The notes under the pieces were generated by a model. It was not told the origin of the DNA. It did not search any database and saw only the letters and a list, made by a program, of their open reading frames with translations. Shown in pieces: positions 54,792 to 64,000 of a stretch of 64,000 nucleotides of DNA. The stretch comes from Epiperipatus broadwayi (Eukaryota > Onychophora > Udeonychophora > Euonychophora > Peripatidae), in assembly GCA_028023455.1 (NCBI GenBank), contig JAQFVV010000020.1, positions 9,343,092 through 9,407,091 of the forward strand. Direction: 5' to 3'. The translations under genes and the position numbers were made by a program. The first letter of the stretch is position 1. Each line of letters begins with the position of its first letter.

Positions 54792-57112
54792 ATCTGTAAA
54801 TCAACCAAGCTTCTTCTCCATTGGTTATTATTGTGTCTTTTGCCAGAATGATATTCTTGAAACAATTTCATCGCGACCCTGAGTGACCCTTATTGGTCCA
54901 TGCTGGGAGTTTGAGCTTATGGGCGGGGATTAGACTTCGAAATCGTTTTGATATGACGTAAGGTGATGCGAGAAATTAAATTGTAAATTAAATCATCGTA
55001 TCTGGCGCCCCCTTGTGTTGATAATGAACAACTATCGATATAGGAAAATAAATAAAGCTTTACGCTATATCATGTTTGTTTCGGAGCTCTCAATCCCTAT
55101 ATGAACGGTTGAATAAGGCGACCGGTCACAATATAAAAAAGAATAAATAAGCCACTGCCAGTAATTAACATACAATTATTTATTTATGCATATATATATA
55201 TAAGATTTAAAATTATTTTAGTATTAGTTTTACATTTTAACATTTAACATTATTTTTAACTTTGATTTTTTGACTTTAATTTACATTTAATTACTATTAT
55301 ATTCTAATTTTACATTTTAATTAAGTTCGCACAGATGGGATTATAAAAGCTTGTTTTAAGATGTTGCTATAGATCGGTTACATAGATTACACGGTTAAAA
55401 ACATTTCAAAAGAAACATAAACGATCAAAATACAAAATTATTGACTACTGACAATTGCGGAGGGAAATTTATATGTAACCCAATAGTATTCACCATAAGA
55501 TACTTGCATTGTCACCAATAACTTAAAAGACATCCGAATAAATACATTTTAGATACTCACCGTAAGGTATCATTATTTATCGAATGTCTATATATTTTGA
55601 TCAAATATGAAAACCCAAAACATACTTAACCGATAACCAATCCATGCAAGCGTCTATAAACAACTTAAATTTAATGCATTTTTATTTAGGGTCAAGTATG
55701 AATAGACCACATAGATTTGCTTTTGAAAATAAACATTCTATCCCTATTTAACCTTAGGTTAAAATTCGTAGTCAAACCGGCATCAATTCATCTGATATAT
55801 CGATGTATTCAATGTAATAAAATACGGCAGCACAAAAAGATTAAGAAAAGACATTGACTCTCAATCAGATAGGAATATTACATCTATCTAATGAGAAGAA
55901 CAATAAAAAAAAACTCCATAGAAAGGAACTGCGTTCTCCGTCTTATAATTCCTTCCATAGGCAAATGGAAGTGTGCGGCGTATGAAGCGATTCTGCCCGT
56001 AGCGAATCAATATTACATCTACTAATCACACCAATATATCCAATCCATTGACCCAATCTAACAATGACACAAATAACCTAAGATTACCCTTCCCTAATAT
56101 AACTTTACAAATCTATACAGCCATTCACGCCCGACTTAAGTTTAACATTGATATATTTTAATTTATCGGAAAACAGAAATCATAAATAAACTTAAAGAAC
56201 AAAATTAAATAAATGGAAATGATTTTACACAAATAAATAAAAAATACATCAAATAACATTTTAACTACTTTAGTCAGATAGGAAACTAATGCAATTATTT
56301 TAAATACGAAAAGTTTTTAATTTAATGTTCATTAATTGTAAAGTTCTTACGGTTTTAAACAGTTCATCTTTATCAGTCGTTTGTAAGTTTGAACGGGAAT
56401 TCCCACGCCATCCTCAAAAGATTGGTATCCATTTAGCCGTTGTTTTATTTATTCATTCGGAGGTTTTTTAGTTCAATTGGTCCTCAATGGAGGAAACGAT
56501 AGTTCATTTCTCTTTTCTTTAACAGCTGAAAGAATTGACCGTGCGTCTGTCAATTCCTTCACCTCAACTCCGTACTAATACATATAGTCACATCGTAATA
56601 ATCAATAATTCACTAATTAATAATTTCCAAATTTGTCCTTTTTATATTAATGTGAAGGATTAAATTTACATTACATCATCGATGCGATGATCCTTTTCGT
56701 TGAGGTCCGATTTTCCAATGGATTTATTTCATTTGCTAAAAGTTTCTATTGTTTTCCTATCTAACCGATGTTTTTACATTTAAATGCCCAAGGCTGGTTT
56801 ACATTTGACTAATTAAATTTATCATTTCCATTTCTGATTAATTAACCTGTTTTCCAAATCAAATATATATTTTTACCACTAAATCTTTTTAAGTTTTTGT
56901 TTTTTAAAATACCTTTTCTATTTTTAATACAGTTTTATTTTAATAATTTTTTTAATCTGTGCGATTTAATATATATGAGTTTAAGATGATATTTAGTTTC
57001 AATTTTTAATTCTTAAAGAAACTTTTTAAATGCGAACTTTTTAATTTACTTTCATGTTTAATAAATATATAAAAAATAACAATGTAACGAACGTCTGTGC
57101 TCATTACAATAG

Positions 57113-59845
57113 TATATGTGAAACTGTAACAGGTGATAATTAAACCCGTGTTATAGTATTATACACGAGTATGGCTTATGGAATAAACGTATTATAGTTT
57201 ATGAGCATTGGAGAACAAACGTTAAAAGTAATAATAATATTTGAATAATATGCGGAGTGACTTATATAAAGTTACAAGAAAATGTAATTTTCTTTTAAAA
57301 ACCATATTGATTGTAAAATTATGATGTTATAAATGATGTTTATCCACATAGATAATTTATAATACAGTAACTTTAATATTAAAAGGTAAAGAGTGGTGTT
57401 ACCCATAAAATAGTTAAAATAAGTGATATGATAAACCTAATGAGAAATAAATAAATAACTTTTAAAAGGCATAATAATAATAAGTTTAATTAATGATAAA
57501 AGAAATATAAATGTGTATAATTCAGCTATTGTAGTGTAAAGAAATGAGGATATCCCTTGTAAATAGATGTAAATAGATTTGTTTGTTTTATTTATTTTTT
57601 ATTGATGTTAATAAAATTTTAAAATTTGTTTATTAAAACTTGTGTCTGAGTTTTGTTTTCTCTGCATCATTGCATGAATTCACAGAGTATGTTCACAACA
57701 ATTAAACTAAGTATGTGATTGTTGCACAAAAGATAAATAGAGAAGTATGTTTAATCTTAAATATTTATTGATGTTCTTGTAATTAAATAATTATAAATTG
57801 CATTGCGTTACTGGTCATAAATTCATCATCATAAGATTTTGCTAAATTATATGCGATTAGTTGCCACTTGCTTTATTTATCAGATTATCTAAACACTGCC
57901 ACTTATTAATTTATTTTATTACTTAAAGATAAAAAAGGGGATATTAGATTATTAACTAATTTATTACGGTTATAAATTTGCGATAAAAGAAAAGCTGTAC
58001 TAGTTGGATTAGGCAATAAAGATTGTGATTATTATTGTTTTATTATTAATCTAATTTCAGAGTAGTAGATTATGACATAAAATCCCTTATCATATTTTGC
58101 TACCATATGTTATTAACATACGAATAAATTTAAGAACCTGAGATTATTTCATTTGAGCTAGATGATTACTATTATTGTTATTAGAGATAAAAGATTAATA
58201 CTTTAATTGTTAAATGAGTCTTAGTGATTAGAAGTTGTGGAAGTCATAAGAATACTATGTAGTTATTATATGTAATAGTAGTATAAGGGGGGATAGTGTT
58301 CTTATGCCATTGAGGTGGTATCCGGTGGGATATTGTCTCAATGTAATCTACCTTGTCACCCGTATTTCCATTTCTAGTCTCAGGAATTCCTGAATATTTA
58401 TTTGATTTAGTTTAAAACAGAACCTAAGTTAATTTTAAGAAACTTGAGCTAGTAAAGCATTTAATTGAATATTTCATTAATTATTAGAGCTAGAACCCAG
58501 TTAGGTGATTTTCACTATATTGTATTTATGTGGGGGAAGTGGAGATGCGGGAACGGGGCGGTTAGATTGGGCTGATTCGTTTACAAGGGTTAGATTGTGG
58601 CCCTCAACGTGATTGGCCTGAGGTGTAGTGGAGCTGCATGCGAGGACAAGGATTAGAATATATATATATATATATATTCAGATTATCCTTTAAAATAATT
58701 ATTATTGGTTTACATGACCTTATAAACACACAAATGTCAGTTTGTATTTATGATGATATGGAAAAATATCATTTCATGAACAAATATTTATCTCAAAATA
58801 TAAATGAATAGATTCTAGCTTCATCAGAATGATATAATGAAAAATTAAACCAATTCACATCTTAGATAAAATTGGTTAATCTGTCTAAAAAATTATACCA
58901 GCAGTTAAATATGATTCCTGTACACAATCTGAGGTTGCTAGTATTTATACTCAGTTATTAAAAAATAGTAATATCCATTTTAATGCCTAGAAATATTCAG
59001 ATCATTTATAATGCAATAAAACATTTTTGGTTAATTTTCATTTTTATCATAAATTGTTGCTTCTCATAAATCTTTGACAAGCTGCCCAGTTCATGGACAT
59101 ATAGTATTGCTTTTTATTCCTGCATTCTGTCCAGTTAATTATATATTTTAAAAATAAATAAAGGAAAATCATGTAAAGAAATTTAGATGTGCTTCTATTC
59201 AAACTAAAAGAGGAGAGAAATAGCTTTTTATTTGATTCAGTCCTATTTATAACTTTTCACATTTATGTCATAAAATACACTCCAAATTAACTCTGGTCAA
59301 TTTTAAACAGCATCTCTCTTTTAAAAATTATACAACAAATAAAATAAATATTTTATTATATACTACAAACATTTACATTTCAATGATACAAATACTAATT
59401 TTCATTCCAACATAAAATAAACATTACACTGGAAATATATTTTTTATACATATCTTCCCAGTATAATATTACACAAATAAAAAGTAGATATATTTAAAAT
59501 ATTGAACATTTAGTTATATCATTTATAATTTACTATAGTAAATGCAGTAACAAAAAATAAATATATAATAATGAAAGAATAAGAATGTTATCAAAACTAT
59601 ATTTTTTAATAGTCACATGTCCATTTTCCTTTCTAAAATAAATAAAATCAATTTACAGTCTTACATGATACCATTAATAATAAACAATTTTATATCAATA
59701 TAATTGTCATCACAGCAACACAGTTCAATACTTCATAAGTTAACATATCCACTATCAAATTTAAGAAGAAAAAAATTATGACTAATAACTTATATACTGA
59801 ATGAAACTCATCTCAAATTTCAGTAGATACAATATATATATATAT
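57113..59845. other. Unclassified DNA with a short GC-rich patch
   Basis: Continues the locus interrupted at 49813. No ORF above background. The patch at 58532-58650 is listed separately, and an (AT)n run follows it at 58658-58678. Confidence 0.35.
58532..58650. promoter_or_regulatory. GC-rich patch with GC-box and CCAAT-like motifs
   Basis: About 120 bases with GGGGCGG, GATTGGGC, GATTGGCC and several CpGs, in strong contrast to the AT-rich surroundings. It could be a promoter, of a host gene or of an old LTR; no transcript start or ORF supports either. Confidence 0.3.
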
Positions 59846-60390
59846 TATAACATTTTCCGTATTTCTAGGCCTCTATACGCATTATAAATGCGCGAGTTGA
59901 TCAAGTTATGCAAAAGAAAAATAAATGTTCATTTATTTTATTTAAAAAAAAGAACGTTTCATTATTATTCTAAAAACATAACTATTTTTCCTGATCAGCT
60001 TGGCCTAGAATTATTACTGAGTACAATTGTGAGCTGAATCAGTTTTTAATTTCTACATGAGGGCGCCAGAGTCGTTAGACCCACTGAGTCTGCGTCAAAC
60101 ATATTGTAACTCGTAAAGTAATAATTATACGATCTGTATTAAAATTCCCGTTAAGTAGAAGATATTCCCCTTTGACTTAATTAAGAAAAATAAATCTATT
60201 TAGCAAAGGTAATTTATATACTAATTTGAATTTAAATAACTAAATATAAAACTTAAATAGAATAACATTAATTTTATACACGTACAATGAAAGTTAAGCT
60301 AATAATAAAGATTTATTCTAACCCGTCAAACATTTAATATTTATGATTAAGACAAAATTATAATATTGGAAAGTATTGTGCATATGAATT
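59846..60390 (-). repeat. 3' LTR, common part; right edge unknown
   Basis: At least 545 bp. It probably continues to the right: TGTAATATAATG on the minus strand at about 61199-61210 is one candidate start, unproven because the other copy leaves the window. Contains TGGCGCCC on the minus strand near 60062-60070. Confidence 0.8.
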
Positions 60391-61938
60391 TAATAATTTG
60401 ATTCAAATATTGAAGTAATAACTATTTGGTGTCTTATTTTTCCATGGTAACAGTTTCATTCACTTCTCAGTTCGCAAATCTTTCGATCCAAAAAAATTAT
60501 GGGATAACATTTCATTCAACTCTCTATTCATAAAGCTTTATATAAAGTTATGGTCATTAACTTACCGGTAAGTTGATATTTAAATATGTCATTGACCCTC
60601 CGCCATCCAATTCAGTCAGTGGGTAGTCCACAGTAGTTGTTTTTTTAGCTTTACTCCTTCCAAATTTCCGATCAAATTTAGGTATAGTCAGATGATGATC
60701 TAGGTGACTATTCTCAAGAAAAAGTGTCAGCAAATGATAGAGTTCTACTCACTCATGGAGAGCGGTTTTAGTTCATATCTAAGTGGACACATTTTATTAA
60801 TTTTTTTTATATAAAAAAAATACGACACTTCAAATTGCTCAACACTCTCTGGAACAACAAGACAAAAGACACTTTTTAAATCTGTCGGTTCCTTTTATAT
60901 TCCCAGATTCCTTTTAGAAGTTCTGTGCATATTCCTTTTTACCTTTTATTCTATTTTATAAACTTCTACATTATTCTCCTTTTTTTTCTTACAAAGTCTG
61001 TTTTCTTGTTAAGAATTTCTGCCATTTTTAATTACTATCAGAAAGTTGTTTCTGATAGCAATCTTTTACCTTTGGAATTTTCTTTCACTATTTGAATCAA
61101 TTATTCAGTATGCACTTTCCAACATTGAATTTATTTTGGTTAACTTATATTAAAAAAAAGAAAAATTAAACTTTCACTGTACGTTTTTCTTAAAACAACA
61201 TTATATTACAAAAAAAAAATTAAAGATCAGGTTCTCTCTTTTTTTATTTAAATGATGCACAATATTAAATAGTAATTTGTACCATATATATAAATAAATG
61301 ATACAATACCACCGGGGCAGGGGAACGAGAATAAAAATAGGGGTTTAAACTAATTTTATTCTTCACAAGTCTTTATGTCCATATTCGTGTGTTGTTGTTT
61401 TTTTATATTAGCATGCTGATATATTTTGTAGACGCATTCAACAAGCGACGTTTGGCTTTAACGCCCACTTTTAGGTCTAACACGGCGGGAATGCAAAATA
61501 TTTCCACATTCATCTGTGTCCTTTCCACTTAAACATAATAGTAACAATAAGAAGCCCAAGTTATAAGCACAAACGAGTGATGATCATCGTTTTGAGTCTT
61601 ACAGGCTCATGGCAACCTGGTCTGTCCTCCCCATTTATCAGGATCTCTGCTAGAAATAGACTGATGAGCATTTAAATACAGTCTTGTGTTATATACTGCA
61701 TACTAGGACTCTGGACTATGCTTTTTCCCCTCTTCAGTAACCACCTACCCGGTCAAATACTTGTGACTTACATCTACATCAGCTGCAATCGTGTTTTTGT
61801 TTATGTAAATCATGTAAATTTATACATACATATTTTAATATTCTAGTTGCATGTTTTCATATTAGTCTTGGTTTTTGTTTCTCCAGAGGCATATCTGAGA
61901 TCTGCAGGGTGTCATCCGGCCCAACTTATCTCTCAATG

Positions 61939-62918
61939 TTATCTATCGCTATAACTGTTTAATGCCGGAGGTGATAGGGATCGAACTCTTTCTCTGTGTT
62001 GCTCGCACCAGTCTCTCCATTTTACATCAAGGTCTTCTCTCTTGTATTTATTTTCTCTTCTAAACTTTTCATCTGGTGATGGAGGTCTTGCACAGATTCC
62101 CATCCCTTTATTTTTAGTTAGGGACCCCTTATCTTTTTGGTGATTTCCAGAACTATCAGTCAACACCATAGTGTTCAGTTGTAGTCGATTCTTCTCGTTC
62201 GGTATTTTGTCAAAGTGTTTAGGACTCATCTCTTCTCCAGCCTTGTCATTCTCGAAAGTGCTAAGCAATTCTGCCACTCTCTCTACTGTCTCACATCCAG
62301 TACTTATCAACAGATGCCCTACTGGATCAGGAAAATTTTTCCGTGTAATCTTGATAATCAGCTTCTCTGTCAATTTGCACTCTGTCAGCACTCGTTGTTG
62401 TGCTACTTGTTTCCAAAAAAATGGTACATAATGCCCTTCTCTGCATTTCTCTTGTGCCACTTTATTCTTAATCTCTTTTGGTGGTCCTCATTCCAATAAC
62501 ATTTGATTAATATTTGACCATACTGCGTAAAGTTCTTAGGTTTCTTAAACAAGGATTCCCACCAAGCTTGCCCCATCCCTTGTAAATGATTAACTGCCAC
62601 CATTAGCTTACCATCCTCTGACATGGAGTTTATTGCAAAGTACCCCTGCAGGCTATTTAGGTGTTCCATCGGTGATTCTCCATCTTGTCCATAAAAAATT
62701 TTTAATTTTAAAAAGGGGTTTACTGCATTCGGCACGTTTTCTCTATTTTCTATGAATTTTATCTCTTGGCTTTCTTGTTTATTGGATCTCAATTCTATCA
62801 CTTCTGTGCTCTGTGACCCTTTAGCTATTATCTCATCTACTACCCTTATTAACTCTTCTTTCATTTCTTTAATCTCTACCCTTATTTCTTCTTTCAATTC
62901 TCTGACCATCTCTGCCAT
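61939..62918 (-). pseudogene. Retrotransposon gag, frameshifted
   Basis: The first frame (62403-62918, 171 codons) starts at an ATG followed by a charged coiled-coil-like segment (MVRELKEEIRVEIKEMKEEL). A capsid-like block follows with FYGQDGESPMEHLNSLQGYF and MGQAWWESLF, the pattern of retrotransposon gag (G-x-SP-x-x-HL, aromatic pair WW after a hydrophobic helix). The second frame (61939-62460, 173 codons) continues the capsid (FPDPVGHLLISTGCETV, AELLSTFE) and a basic, Ser/Pro-containing C-terminus. The two frames overlap out of phase near 62420-62460, so one indel separates them. No Cys-His zinc knuckle is visible. Plus-strand frames here are antisense shadows. Confidence 0.8.
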
Positions 62919-63452
62919 TTCTTTTTTTTATATCTTCTTTGAATTCCATCATGCATTCGTATAATAGTTTTTTTTATTAAGGGTTCCATGCCCTCTTTTA
63001 ATTCTTTCTCGCCTTCTGCCATATTTTGTATATTTTTACTACTTCTCAATTTCATATATGGTCGTGATGCTTATTTTTGCTATAGTAAACAAAATCTTAA
63101 CTTTATCAATTGTTATGATATAAATTCAATATTTTATTTTGCTTTGCTAATAAATTCATTCACCGACACCCCTCTCTTTTATCACCCTATAATCTCCCGT
63201 CCCTCTCTACCTTTACTGTCATTGCTAACCTTTGATTGGTTTTATTTATAATTTAATTTATAAGCTATTATTTTATTTCAATATAGTCTTATTTCAAATC
63301 TTATATTCTTAAAAAAAAACTTTCGTAATCGTACGCAATAACTTTTTAGACTTGCGCACTATTTGTGGTCATATTTATTTTCCGGCTACGGACATTAAAT
63401 TCTCAATTTTATGCTGTTTTTAAATTTTTTCAGGTGGTGGTTTTTTTTGTAA

Positions 63453-63471
63453 GCCCGAGTTGGGCAAGCCA
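63453..63471 (-). other. Primer-binding site of the gag element
   Basis: Minus strand TGGCTTGCCCAACTCGGGC lies directly inside the 5' LTR. It shares CCAACTCGGGC with the site at 52691-52708. Confidence 0.65.
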
Positions 63472-63472
63472 T

Positions 63473-64000
63473 TATAACATTTTCCATATTTCTAGGTTTC
63501 TATATGCATTATAAATGTGCGAGTTGATCAAGTTATGCAAAAGAAAAATAAATGTTCATTTGTTTTATTTAAAAAAAAGAAGAACGTTTCATTATTATTC
63601 TAAAAACATAACTATCTTTCCTGATCAGCTCGGCCTAGAATTATTACTGAGTACAATTGTGAGCTGAATCAGTTTTTAATTTCTACATGAGGGCACCAGA
63701 GTCGTTAGACCCACTGAGTCTGCATCAAACATATTGTAACTCGTAAAGTAATAATTATACGATCTGTGTTAAAATTCCTGTTAAGTAGAAGATATTCCCC
63801 TTTGACTTAATTAAGAAAAATAAATTTATTTAGCAAAGGTAATTTGCATACTAATTTGAATTTAAATAACTAAATATAAAACTTAAATAGAATAATATTA
63901 ATTTTATACACATACAATGAAAGTTAAGCTAATAAATAAAGATTTATTCTAGCCTGTCAAACATTTAATATTTATGATTAAGACAAAATTATAATATTGG
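63473..64000 (-). repeat. 5' LTR, truncated by the window
   Basis: Matches 59846 onward. By eye I count roughly nineteen substitutions, nearly all transitions and about half at CpG sites, plus two small indels. Confidence 0.85.

Larger units (their letters stand above)
52913..55130 (+). mobile_element. Nested solo LTR, 2218 bp
   Basis: Starts TGTACCGAG and ends CGGTCACA (TG...CA, imperfect inverted termini TGTACCG and CGGTCACA), flanked by ATAT on both sides inside another LTR. No internal region or second copy, so it arose by recombination between two LTRs. Orientation is inferred as plus: a TATA-like CATATAAATA at 53511-53520, a CpG-rich leader to about 53970 with a possible donor (CTAGGTAAAC), and TGGCGCCC on the plus strand at 55002. 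The frames at 53771-54037 and 54140-54403 lie within it and resemble no protein I know. Confidence 0.85.
49814..57108 (-). mobile_element. Non-autonomous LTR retrotransposon with 4-bp duplication
   Basis: Two long direct repeats (LTRs) bound a 735-bp internal region without a credible coding frame. ATAG precedes (49810-49813) and follows (57109-57112) the element, a 4-bp target duplication as made by Ty3-like and other LTR integrases. LTRs begin TGTAACGA and end near TCGTTACA on the minus strand (TG...CA). Orientation is minus because a primer-binding-site-like TGG block follows the 5' LTR on that strand. The internal region is too short for gag-pol, so mobility needed proteins from another element (LARD/TRIM-like). 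The right LTR is split by a nested solo LTR. Confidence 0.9.
52710..57108 (-). repeat. LTR (5' LTR of the element), interrupted
   Basis: Parts 52710-52912 and 55131-57108 together equal the LTR at 49814-51974. The break carries the nested solo LTR with a 4-bp ATAT duplication (52909-52912 and 55131-55134). Confidence 0.9.
59846..64000 (-). mobile_element. LTR retrotransposon with gag only, cut by window edge
   Basis: Direct repeats from 59846 and from 63473 are nearly identical for at least 528 bp. Between them the minus strand encodes a decayed gag. Just inside the right-hand (5') LTR the minus strand shows TGGCTTGCCCAACTCGGGC, a primer-binding-site-like block. No protease, RT or integrase motif is visible between gag and the 3' LTR, so the element seems to be gag-only. 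The outer end of the 5' LTR lies outside the window. Confidence 0.85.

Noticed and set aside
60390-61938. A pol gene downstream of gag
   Set aside because: No frame of useful length and no protease, RT or integrase motif on the minus strand.
1-64000. CRISPR arrays, rRNA genes, telomeric repeats, bacterial operons
   Set aside because: No regularly spaced short repeats with unique spacers, no rRNA-like conserved blocks and no runs of telomere units were seen.

Overview
The window looks like animal, probably invertebrate, nuclear DNA. It is about three quarters A+T by eye and has no operons, no Shine-Dalgarno-led ORFs and no long intact gene. Almost everything I can recognise is a mobile element or its remains: Penelope-like retroelements (reverse transcriptase plus GIY-YIG endonuclease), an RTE-type LINE, tiny tRNA-derived SINEs, LTR retrotransposons, and many fold-back repeats. 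The phylum cannot be fixed from the sequence. I see no host protein gene I can name; one short unrecognised ORF (26375-26605) is the only candidate.

The main result is a set of repeat families that carry what read as type I hammerhead ribozymes (HHRs). Families A (8356-9128, 17571-18783, 25925-26066, 44073-45147), C (40246-41266) and D (5871-6235, 16185-16445, the 17041-19620 composite, 24008-24292, 30590-30775), and a palindromic Penelope-type tail (45781-46232), contain the CUGANGA and GAAA core boxes. A foldable stem II lies between the boxes and a very short, mostly self-complementary stem III follows GAAA before the NUH cleavage triplet. In A, C and D a two-part stem I also pairs across the module. 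Units are about 345-460 bp and are arranged as one full direct unit, one partial direct unit and one inverted unit. Where boundaries can be read, target-site duplications of 11-15 bp flank the copies (family B, which has the same layout but no clear ribozyme, included). This matches what is known of animal retrozymes and Penelope-like pseudo-LTRs. They would be non-autonomous retroelements whose tandem transcripts self-cleave into unit-length RNAs and are reinserted by another element's reverse transcriptase. The Penelope copies at 748-4752 and 36010-36415 show that such elements once supplied that enzyme.

Layout. 1-5 kb: two decayed Penelope copies head to head, with a LINE tail, two SINEs and a palindrome. 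5-13 kb: fold-back repeats, SINEs and AT-rich DNA. 13-20 kb: family B, a truncated LINE, and a nested stack in which a family A element and a second hairpin element sit inside a family D element. 20-31 kb: diffuse repeats, more SINEs (one with a perfect 14-bp duplication) and a 1.7-kb RTE LINE copy. 31-46 kb: mostly featureless AT-rich DNA with a Penelope tail, a near-perfect palindrome, families C and A, and a 627-bp tandem duplication. 46-59 kb: richer in CpG, with a large non-autonomous LTR element (49814-57108; LTRs of about 2.16 kb, internal region of only 735 bp) that itself holds a complete nested solo LTR (52913-55130). 59.8-64 kb: a second LTR element on the minus strand with a frameshifted gag and no visible pol, cut by the window edge.

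Coordinates of repeat edges are read by eye and may be off by a few bases unless a duplication is quoted. All family assignments come from motif recognition, not from searches.
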